This document shows, piece by piece, positions 6,171 to 12,639 of a DNA stretch of 30,226 bases. The position numbers and the translations under genes are program-made. The DNA is from DASTPP01 sp035762175 (GTDB lineage Bacteria > Myxococcota_A > Polyangia > Polyangiales > Polyangiaceae). The DNA is taken from NCBI GenBank assembly GCA_035762175.1, contig DASTPP010000232.1, forward strand, positions 1 through 30,226. Direction: 5' to 3'. Under the pieces are notes generated by a model, which ran no database searches, was not told the origin of the DNA, and worked only from the letters and a program-made list of their open reading frames with translations. How positions within the stretch are numbered: the first letter of the stretch is position 1; each line of letters opens with the position of its first letter.

Positions 6171-8816
6171 TCAATCGAGCTTCGGCCGCCAGACGGCGCT
6201 GTCGACCGAGGGCTCGGCTCCGTTCGGCGCGGCCGCGGCGGGCGCGGCCGGGGGCGGCGTGGCGGCGGCCGCGGGGGGCGCCGCGGCGGCGGCCGGCGGG
6301 GGCGGCGCGGGGGCCGGCGCGGCGGCCGCCGGCTCGGCTGCGGGCCCCTCGTCGGCCTCTTCGCCGGCCGGCTCGTCGGGCGCCTCGATCTCGGGTTCGA
6401 CGTCGCGCGGGCGCTCGGGCAGCGCGATGCCGTCGAGCACCGCGTCGAGCTGGCGGCGCAGCTCGTCGAAGGGCTCGCGGTCGGAGGGCGGCAGGACGCG
6501 CTCGCCGTCCATCTTCAGCGTCAGCGGGTCGACGAAGACGCCGTTCTTCTTGAGCGAGAAGTGCAGGTGCGGCGCGGTGCTGCGGCCGGTCGAGCCGACG
6601 TAGCCGACGAGCTGGCGCGTCTCGACCTTGTCGCCCGGCTTGATGCCCGGGGCGAAGCGCGAGAGGTGCGCGTAGCCCGTCTGCGTGCCCCCGCCGTGGT
6701 CGACGACGACGAGGTTGCCGCTCGGGCCGTGGTTGCCGACGAAGTCGACCGTGCCGCGCGCGGCGGCGTAGACGGGCGTGCCGGTGGCGCCGCCGAAGTC
6801 GCAGCCGTTGTGGGGCATCACGCGGTGCAACACGGGGTGCATGCGCTTCGGGTTGAAGCGCGAGGTGACGCGCGGAAAGCGCAGCGGGAAGCGCCAGCCG
6901 CCCTGGTAGGGCGCGCGCCCGCGGCCGTCGTAGTAGCCCGCCGCTTTGCCGTTCTTGTAGTGGTAGACCCGCACGGGCGCGGCGCCCCGCGCGGGCGGCA
7001 GGTACTCGACCGCCTCGACGTCGACGTAGCGGGCGAACTTGCCGAGCACCGTCTGCTCTTGCGCCACGATCCGCAGGACGGCGCCGCGGTGCAGGCTCGT
7101 CAGCGCGACCCGGTCGTCGAGCGCGTCGTCGAGCGCGTCGAGCAGGTCGTCGTCGAAGCCCGCCTCGACCACGGCCGACTTGAGGTCGTCGCGCACGAGC
7201 ACCGCGCGCGCGACCCGGCGCTGCTCGACGCGCAGGTCGAGCTTGTGGCCGACGAGCTTGCCCCCCTCGTCTTCGCGCGCCTGCCACACGTCGCTCACCG
7301 ACGCCTGGTACTCGAAGGCGCGCACGCGCCCGCCCGCGCGCTCGACGGCGACCGCGAACGCGTCATTCTTGCGCGGCCGGTCGAAGCGCTTCGAGTCGGC
7401 GAAGGCCTTGAGGATGCGGTAAATTTGCGCCTTCGGCACCTTCGCCGCCTCGAGCGCGTCGACGAGCGAGCTCTGGCCGAGCTTGCCCCGCACCAGGCGC
7501 AGGTGCGGATCGCGGGCGAGCTCGTCGATGCGCCAGGGGCCCGCCTCGGCCGCGGGCGCCTTCGCCTCGGGCGCCCGGGCCGAGGCCGACCCGGCCACGA
7601 GCCCCTCGCCCGACGGCGCCGGGCGCAACGCCGACAGCGGCGGCGGGCCCCCGGGGTCGAGCGCCGTGCGCAGCGGCTCGCCCAGGCGCGTCATGGCCGC
7701 CAGCAAGGCCGCCAGGCCCGCGGTGACGGCGAAGGCGGCGCGGGGCGCCCGGATGCGCGGCAGCCGAAACGGAGCCCGCCGTCGGCGCGGGGGCGTCGGC
7801 GGCACGCCCGAGGCGTCGAGGGGCGGGTCGAGCAGCACGCGCCCGCCGCCGCGCGGGGCCGACGGCGCGATGCGCGGCCGGGGCGCGCCCGGCGGGCCCG
7901 AGCGGGGGGTAACGTCGCCCTCGCCCGGCGGACCATCTTCGCCCGGCTCGGCGCCCTCGCCCGGGGCAACCCCTTCGTGCGACGCGGCGCCCACGTTCGA
8001 CACGGCGCCTCGGCTCAGGGCCGCGCCCTTCCGCGAGGCGACGCCCCTGCGCGAGCCAACGCCCCCGCTCGAGCCGACGCTTTCGGGCGGGGCGCTGCCT
8101 TCGCCGGGGCCGGCGCCCTCGCCCGTAGCACGCCCTTCGCCGGGGCTGGCGCCCTCGTTCGCGGCGCTGCCTTCGCCGGAGCGGCTGGCGCCCTCGTTCG
8201 CGGCCGCGCTTTCGTTCAGGGCAGCGTTTTCGCTCGCGGCAGCGCTCTCGTTCAGGGCAGCGTTTTCGCTCGCGGCGGCGCTTTCGTTCGGGGTAGCGCC
8301 TTCGCCCGGGGCGGCGTCTTCGCCCGGGGCGGCGCCCCCGCCCGCAAGGGCCGCCGTTCTCGCCGACCGGGCGGCGCGCGCCAGCCGTGCGGCGCGCGCC
8401 AGCCGGCCGATTCTCGGCGAGCGGGCGGCCAGGGCCGAGGGGGCGGGGGGGCTCGCCGGCCCGGCCGACGGGCTTTCGAGCTCGGCGGGAGGGGCGGCCA
8501 GCTCGGTCGGGGCGTCCTCGAACGCCGAGAGTTGGCCCGCGGGCTCGGTCGGCGCGTTGGCGAACTCGGCGGCGCGCGGGGCCGCGAGCTCGGTCGGCGC
8601 GTCGGCGAACTCGGCGGCCCGCGGGGCCGCGGGCTCGGTCGGCGCGTCGGCGAGCTCGGCGGCGCGCGGGGCCGCGAGCTCGGCGGCGCGCGGGGCCGCG
8701 AGCTCGGCTTGGGCGCCTTCGGGGCGCGCGGCGCGGCGCGGCGCGGGCGCCTCGGGCGGGGCCGCGGCGGGCCCGGGGGCGCGGGGGCGGCCGTTCGTCG
8801 GGGGGGGGGTGTTCAA
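6171..8816 (-). CDS. Membrane-anchored M23 family endopeptidase with repetitive N-terminus
   Basis: 881 residues from TTG 8816, which has a GGGAG Shine-Dalgarno match (8827-8831) 10 nt upstream; no better ATG is in frame. Residues ~1-350 are low-complexity Ala/Pro/Gly/Glu sequence with two repeat tracts. One predicted membrane helix lies at about 357-375 (AFAVTAGLAALLAA). A helical region with OapA/Csd3-like adaptor character follows, then the M23 (LytM) domain at ~640-770. Zinc ligands are visible: His669 and Asp673 in HNGCDFGG, and the HLH motif at 750-752. The protein ends in an Ala/Pro tail. The M23 family cleaves peptidoglycan cross-links, here presumably from the inner membrane facing the periplasm. 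The metal ligands look complete, so activity is likely. A run of ten C bases lies in codons 3-6 (see findings). Divergent from rpmE. Confidence 0.88.
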   Translation of the reverse strand: MNTPPPTNGRPRAPGPAAAPPEAPAPRRAARPEGAQAELAAPRAAELAAPRAAELADAPTEPAAPRAAEFADAPTELAAPRAAEFANAPTEPAGQLSAFEDAPTELAAPPAELESPSAGPASPPAPSALAARSPRIGRLARAARLARAARSARTAALAGGGAAPGEDAAPGEGATPNESAAASENAALNESAAASENAALNESAAANEGASRSGEGSAANEGASPGEGRATGEGAGPGEGSAPPESVGSSGGVGSRRGVASRKGAALSRGAVSNVGAASHEGVAPGEGAEPGEDGPPGEGDVTPRSGPPGAPRPRIAPSAPRGGGRVLLDPPLDASGVPPTPPRRRRAPFRLPRIRAPRAAFAVTAGLAALLAAMTRLGEPLRTALDPGGPPPLSALRPAPSGEGLVAGSASARAPEAKAPAAEAGPWRIDELARDPHLRLVRGKLGQSSLVDALEAAKVPKAQIYRILKAFADSKRFDRPRKNDAFAVAVERAGGRVRAFEYQASVSDVWQAREDEGGKLVGHKLDLRVEQRRVARAVLVRDDLKSAVVEAGFDDDLLDALDDALDDRVALTSLHRGAVLRIVAQEQTVLGKFARYVDVEAVEYLPPARGAAPVRVYHYKNGKAAGYYDGRGRAPYQGGWRFPLRFPRVTSRFNPKRMHPVLHRVMPHNGCDFGGATGTPVYAAARGTVDFVGNHGPSGNLVVVDHGGGTQTGYAHLSRFAPGIKPGDKVETRQLVGYVGSTGRSTAPHLHFSLKKNGVFVDPLTLKMDGERVLPPSDREPFDELRRQLDAVLDGIALPERPRDVEPEIEAPDEPAGEEADEGPAAEPAAAAPAPAPPPPAAAAAPPAAAATPPPAAPAAAAPNGAEPSVDSAVWRPKLD
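8206..8300 (-). repeat. 36-bp in-frame repeats in the M23 gene
   Basis: Two complete near-identical 36-bp units (8206-8241 and 8242-8277) and a partial third encode a 12-residue repeat, LNESAAASENAA. They lie in the predicted disordered cytoplasmic N-terminal region. Length changes in steps of 36 bp would keep the frame. Confidence 0.75.
8471..8699 (-). repeat. 45-bp in-frame repeats in the M23 gene
   Basis: About four copies encode a 15-residue unit of the form APRAAE[FL]A[DN]APTE[LP]A, with one diverged copy (QLSAFEDAPTEL). Located in the N-terminal disordered region, near the beginning of the gene. Confidence 0.75.
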
Positions 8817-8903
8817 CGACGGTTCGCTCCCATGACGTCGCCCCGCGGCGATGGGCTTCCCCTACCAAATCGGCCGGGCGCCGGCAATGCGGGCGGGGGG
8901 GCC

Positions 8904-8932
8904 TTGCAAAATGGGCCAAATGGCGTTAGGTC
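8904..8932 (+). promoter_or_regulatory. Possible sigma-70-type promoter for rpmE
   Basis: TTGCAA (8904-8909), a 17-bp spacer and TAGGTC (8927-8932) lie in the less GC-rich stretch 58 bp upstream of the rpmE ATG. Match to consensus is partial, so this is a placement by spacing and context only. Confidence 0.35.
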
Positions 8933-8990
8933 GCTCCCTCCATTTTTCGAGGGGGTGCCGGGCCGAAAGACCCCCCCGCCTGAGGACGTC

Positions 8991-9212
8991 ATGAAAGAAG
9001 GCATTCACCCCGACTACAAAACGGCACGCGTCGTGTGCGCGTGCGGCACTTCGTACGAGACGCGCTCGACGCGCGGCAACTTCAGCGTCGACGTCTGCGC
9101 GGCCTGCCACCCGTTCTACACGGGCAAGCAGAAGCTGCTCGACGCGCAGGGCCGCGTCGACCGCTTCCGCCGCCGCTACGAGACCAACAAGGGCGGCAAG
9201 GCGGCCGGCTGA
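8991..9212 (+). CDS. rpmE: 50S ribosomal protein L31 (zinc-binding form)
   Basis: 73 residues, the usual length for L31. It begins MKEGIHPDYKTARVVCACGT, a clear family signature. Four cysteines at 16, 18, 36 and 39 (CAC and CAAC) mark the zinc-containing C+ form, and the HPFYTGKQK motif is intact. ATG 8991 is preceded by TGAGG with 5-nt spacing. L31 sits on the large subunit central protuberance and bridges to the small subunit. The gene is followed by a DUF1385 gene and prfA, an order seen in many bacteria, which supports the assignment. Confidence 0.97.
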   Translation: MKEGIHPDYKTARVVCACGTSYETRSTRGNFSVDVCAACHPFYTGKQKLLDAQGRVDRFRRRYETNKGGKAAG

Positions 9213-9305
9213 CGAGGTCGAGCGGGCGGGCCCCGGCGTCCTTCCGGGCCCCCTCGCGCGCTTGGCATGCTGACGTTGCCTCGCGGGCGCGCTAGGTTCT
9301 TGGTC

Positions 9306-10448
9306 ATGCAAGCAGGCAACGAGGCGCCCGGCAACGAGGGGCGCCGTCCGTATATTGGGGGCCAGGCACTCCTCGAGGGCGTGATGATGCGCTCGCCGCA
9401 CTCGTTCTCGATCGTGTGCCGGCGGCGCTCGGGCGAGCTCGTGGTGCGCGAGCGGCCCATCGTCGACGCGCGGCAGGGGGCGCGGGGCTGGCCGCTGGTG
9501 CGGGGGGTGATGACGCTCGTCGAGTCGCTGCGGCTCGGGTCCGAGGCGCTGCGCTTTTCGGCCGAGATCTACGAGCGCGACCTGGCCGAGGCCGAGGCCG
9601 AGGGGGCGCCGAAGCCGAAGCCGCCCTCGGCGCTCGCGACGCTCTCGTGGCCCGTCGTCGCGCTCGCGCTCGCCTCGCCCGACGACGCGCCGGGCCCCGC
9701 CGCCGACGAGGGCGGCAAGGGGGCGAAGGGCGCGCAGGCGCTGATGATCGGCGTGGCGCTGCTCATGTTCATCGCCGCGCCCCAGGGCGCCGCCTGGCTC
9801 GTCAACCGGGTGCTCGGGCTCGGGCTCGACATTCGCGACGCGGGCTTTCAGCTGCTCACCGGCGCGTTCAAGCTCACCATCGTCGTCGGCTACCTCGCGC
9901 TCATTCGGCGGGTGCCCGAGATCCGGCGGGTGTTCCAGTACCACGGGGCCGAGCACAAATCGATCTCGGCCTACGAGGCGGGCGAAGAGCTCGTCGTCGC
10001 CAACGCCCGCTCGAAGACGACGCTGCACCCGCGCTGCGGCACGACCTTCCTCGTGCTCGTCGCGCTCGTCAGCGTCATCATCTTCTCGGCCGTCGCGCCC
10101 TTCTTGCCGCGCTTCGGCCTGTCGAGCGGCCTGCTCGAGAACGTCGCGCTCTTCCTGCTCAAGCTGCCCTTCATCCCCGTCATCGCGGCGGTCACCTTCG
10201 AGCTGCAGCGCTTCACGGCGAAGTTCTGCACGACCGGGCCGCTCCGGGCGCTGCTCCTGCCGGGCTTCGCGGTGCAGAAGATCACCACCGTCGAGCCCGA
10301 CGACGACCAGCTCGAGGTGGCGCTCGCCTCGCTGCGCGCGGCGCTCAGCCGCGAGACCGAGCCGGCGCGCGCCCCGGCCCGGGTGACCGAGAGCACCTTC
10401 GCCTCGTACGAGACCTTCGTGCAGAAGGGCGTGTTCTCGACCCCCTGA
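9306..10448 (+). CDS. DUF1385 (YqhQ-like) membrane protein
   Basis: 380 residues from ATG 9306, chosen because the conserved start of the family (RRPYIGGQALLEGVMMRSP) follows within 20 residues; an in-frame ATG at 9267 is an alternative. Further family marks are the FQYHGAEHKSISAYE segment, the LHPRCGTTFL motif and the late KFCTTGPLRALLLPGFAVQK region. Four hydrophobic stretches suit an inner-membrane protein: ALMIGVALLMFIAA, LTIVVGYLAL, TFLVLVALVSVIIF and LPFIPVIAAV. An acidic Ala/Pro insert with a charged Glu-rich part separates the first conserved block from the membrane region. The molecular function of the family is not established. Its place between rpmE and prfA is a common arrangement. 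Confidence 0.92.
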   Translation: MQAGNEAPGNEGRRPYIGGQALLEGVMMRSPHSFSIVCRRRSGELVVRERPIVDARQGARGWPLVRGVMTLVESLRLGSEALRFSAEIYERDLAEAEAEGAPKPKPPSALATLSWPVVALALASPDDAPGPAADEGGKGAKGAQALMIGVALLMFIAAPQGAAWLVNRVLGLGLDIRDAGFQLLTGAFKLTIVVGYLALIRRVPEIRRVFQYHGAEHKSISAYEAGEELVVANARSKTTLHPRCGTTFLVLVALVSVIIFSAVAPFLPRFGLSSGLLENVALFLLKLPFIPVIAAVTFELQRFTAKFCTTGPLRALLLPGFAVQKITTVEPDDDQLEVALASLRAALSRETEPARAPARVTESTFASYETFVQKGVFSTP

Positions 10449-10470
10449 GCCGGGGGCCGCCCTCGCCGCC

Positions 10471-11559
10471 ATGCTGCCCCTCGAAAAGCTCGAGACGGTC
10501 GCCAAGCGCTATCGCGAGCTCGAAGGCCTGCTCTGCTCGCCCGACGTCATCAACGACGTGCCGCGGGCGCGCAAGCTCAACGAAGAGCGGGCGCACATCG
10601 AGCCGCTGATGGCCGCCTTCGAGCAGTACCGGCGGGTCGAGCGCGAGCTGCTCGAGCACCAAGAGGCCCTCGGCGACCCCGAGCTGCGGGCGCTCGCCGA
10701 GGCCGAGCTGCCGTCCCTCCGGGGCAAGATCGGCGAGCTCGAAGACGCCATTCGCCTGCTCTTGCTGCCGGCCGACCCGCGCGACAAGCGCAACGTCATC
10801 CTCGAGGTGCGCGCCGGCGAGGGCGGCGAAGAGGCGGCGCTCTTCGCCGCCGAGCTCTTCCGCATGTACGCCCGCTACGCCGAGTCGAAAGGCTGGAAGG
10901 TCGAGCTCACCGATATGTCCGAGGCGGCCGCCGGGGGCTACAAAGAGGTGAACGCCATCGTCTCGGGCGGCGAGGTCTTCTCGCGGCTGCGCTTCGAGGG
11001 CGGCGTGCACCGGGTGCAGCGGGTGCCGGCGACCGAGGCGCAGGGGCGCATTCACACCTCGACCGCGTCGGTCGCGGTGCTGCCCGAGGCCGACGACATC
11101 GACGACGTGGCCATCGAAGAGAAAGACCTGAAGATCGACATCGCCGCGAGCGGCGGGCCCGGCGGCCAGGGCGTCAACACGACCAACAGCGCCGTGCAGA
11201 TCCGGCACATTCCGACGGGCATCATCGTCAAATGCCAAGACGAGCGCTCGCAGCTCAAGAACAAGGCGAAGGCGATGAAGGTCTTGAAGAGCCGGCTTCT
11301 CGCGATGGAGCGCGAGAAGCAAGAGGCCGCCATCTCGGCCGAGCGGCGGGGCATGGTGGGCAACGCCGAGCGCTCGCAGAAGGTGCGCACGTACAACTTC
11401 CCCCAGAACCGCGTGACCGACCACCGCATCGGGCTCACCCTGCACAAGCTCGACCGCATCGTCGAGGGCGACCTCGACGAGCTCATCTCGGCCCTGCGCA
11501 CCCACCACCAGGCCGAGCTCTTGCGCCTCGAGGGCGGCGCCGACGGGGGGGCGCCGTGA
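10471..11559 (+). CDS. prfA: Peptide chain release factor 1
   Basis: 362 residues, a standard length for RF1. The codon-recognition tripeptide PAT lies at 186-188 in RVPATEAQGRIHTS, and the catalytic GGQ at 231-233 in SGGPGGQGVNTTNSAV, followed by CQDERSQLKNKAKA and TYNFPQNRVTDHRI. The PxT motif (rather than SPF) marks RF1, which reads UAA and UAG and triggers peptidyl-tRNA hydrolysis. It lies 22 bp after the DUF1385 gene. The usual following gene, the methyltransferase prmC that modifies the GGQ glutamine, is not here; a small unknown gene overlaps the stop instead. Confidence 0.97.
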   Translation: MLPLEKLETVAKRYRELEGLLCSPDVINDVPRARKLNEERAHIEPLMAAFEQYRRVERELLEHQEALGDPELRALAEAELPSLRGKIGELEDAIRLLLLPADPRDKRNVILEVRAGEGGEEAALFAAELFRMYARYAESKGWKVELTDMSEAAAGGYKEVNAIVSGGEVFSRLRFEGGVHRVQRVPATEAQGRIHTSTASVAVLPEADDIDDVAIEEKDLKIDIAASGGPGGQGVNTTNSAVQIRHIPTGIIVKCQDERSQLKNKAKAMKVLKSRLLAMEREKQEAAISAERRGMVGNAERSQKVRTYNFPQNRVTDHRIGLTLHKLDRIVEGDLDELISALRTHHQAELLRLEGGADGGAP

Positions 11560-11948
11560 GCCCGCGCTCGGTCCGCCCCGACGCCGACGCGCTGCTCGCC
11601 GCGCTCGTGCTCGCGCCCGGCGTCTACTCGCGCAACCGCTTCTTCGACCTCTACCGCGACGACGTCTTCGTCCGGGTGCGCGCGCGCGCGGCGCAGCTGC
11701 GCGGCGTCGTGCGCGACCTCGGCGGCAAGGCCAAGGTCGACGGCCCCGAGCGGCGCGAGGGCCCCGAGGGGTCGGTCCGCTTGCGGTACGGCATCGCCGC
11801 CATCAACTACCGGCGCTCGGTCACGCTCTCGCGCTTCGAGGCCGCGCTGCTCGACGTCGCGCTCGCGCGCGCGCGCAACGAAGCGCCCCCGCCCGACGCG
11901 TCCGGCCGCGTGAGCGAGGTGCTGCGCCGCCTCGCCGACGCCGCCTGA
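11556..11948 (+). CDS. Small hypothetical protein coupled to prfA
   Basis: 130 residues from GTG 11556, which overlaps the prfA stop by 4 nt (GTGA), so translation is probably coupled. No domain recognised. It starts with a helix-rich segment (DADALLAALVLAPG), then YSRNRFFDLYRDD, a basic stretch, and an Arg-rich region (YRRSVTLSRFEAALLDVALARARN). It is soluble-looking, with no signal peptide or membrane segment. The position between prfA and xseB suggests a housekeeping association, but function is unknown. The stop codon lies inside a tandem repeat (11937-12009). Third-position GC bias and the stop overlap support a real gene. Confidence 0.7.
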   Translation: MSPRSVRPDADALLAALVLAPGVYSRNRFFDLYRDDVFVRVRARAAQLRGVVRDLGGKAKVDGPERREGPEGSVRLRYGIAAINYRRSVTLSRFEAALLDVALARARNEAPPPDASGRVSEVLRRLADAA

Positions 11949-12009
11949 GCGAGCCGCCGCGCCGGCCCGCCGACGCCGCCCGAGCGAGCCGACGCCGCCC
12001 GAGCGAGCC
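11937..12009 (+). repeat. 19-bp repeats spanning the stop codon of the prfA-linked gene
   Basis: Unit GACGCCGCC[T/C]GAGCGAGCC occurs at 11937-11955, 11972-11990 and 11991-12009. The first copy carries the TGA stop; in the other two the T is C. A 16-bp GC-rich piece separates copies one and two, and a related piece follows copy three. Confidence 0.8.
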
Positions 12010-12085
12010 GCCGCGCCGGGGCGGGCGCGCGGCCGCGACGAGGCGCTTGCCCCCGGCGCGCGACCGGACAACGAGACGGGGCCGC

Positions 12086-12322
12086 ATGAGCGAGACCAAC
12101 CCGCCCAGCTTCGAAGAAGCCATCCAGCGCCTCGGCAAGATCGTCGAAGAGCTCGAGGGGGGCGACCTGCCCCTCGAGGCCTCGATCGCGCTCTTCGAAG
12201 AGGGCATCCGGCTCGCCCGCGCCTCGCAAGAGCGCCTCGACCGGGCCGAGAAGCGCATCGAAGAGCTCCTGAGCGTGTCCGAGTCGGGCGACGCGCACAC
12301 CCGCCCCTTCGGCGCCGACTGA
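12086..12322 (+). CDS. xseB: Exodeoxyribonuclease VII small subunit
   Basis: 78 residues, the usual size for the family. The sequence SFEEAIQRLGKIVEELEGGD, then LPLEASIALFEEGIRLAR and a Glu/Arg-rich C-terminal helix, is the family pattern of two helices forming a hairpin. The small subunit coats the coiled-coil of the large subunit XseA; the complex degrades single-stranded DNA in repair. xseA is not in the window. ATG 12086 follows only a weak purine-rich Shine-Dalgarno. The final codons and stop lie in a 35-bp tandem repeat. Confidence 0.94.
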   Translation: MSETNPPSFEEAIQRLGKIVEELEGGDLPLEASIALFEEGIRLARASQERLDRAEKRIEELLSVSESGDAHTRPFGAD

Positions 12323-12411
12323 GCGAGCCGCCGCGCGCGGGCTTCGGCACCGAGGGAACGAGGCGCCGGGCGCGGGCTACGGCGCCGACCGGGCGAGGCG
12401 CGGGGGGCGGC
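12308..12411 (+). repeat. 35-bp repeats spanning the xseB stop codon
   Basis: Three imperfect units: 12308-12342 (contains the last codons FGAD and the TGA), 12343-12377 and 12378-12411. The shared core is T[TA]CGGC[GA]CCGA followed by CGAG and a GCGCGGGC-like end. Only the first copy has TGA; the others read GGG or CGG at that place. Confidence 0.75.
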
Positions 12412-12639
12412 AGGCGCGCCGGCGGGCGGTCGCGAGGCCGCCGCGAGCCTGCGACGTCGTTCGGGGCCGGGCGCGGGCGCCAGAAATTTGGGGCCAGCCG
12501 TCCCCCCGCGCTACGTCCTAGGGCGACCGTCAGGAGCCCGCGCCGCGCGCGTCGCCCCGGACGGTCGCCGCGTCGCGCCGTCGCGGCCGGGGGGGCAGGC
12601 CCCGCCGGCCGCGGGCGCGCCTTAGCGCCCGAGCGAGCG
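12323..12639 (+). other. 317-bp gene-free stretch before the Clp gene
   Basis: The first ~90 bp are decayed copies of the xseB-end repeat. Around 12480-12530 the sequence is slightly less GC-rich (AGAAATTTGGGG, CTACGTCCTAGG). A promoter for the Clp gene may lie there, but I see no convincing -35/-10 pair. The rest is GC-rich sequence without recognisable content. Confidence 0.5.

Noticed and set aside
5835..9212. Plus-strand open frame of over 1100 codons ending in rpmE
   Set aside because: Only the last 73 codons (rpmE) are real; the rest is antisense to the M23 gene and has no domain character.
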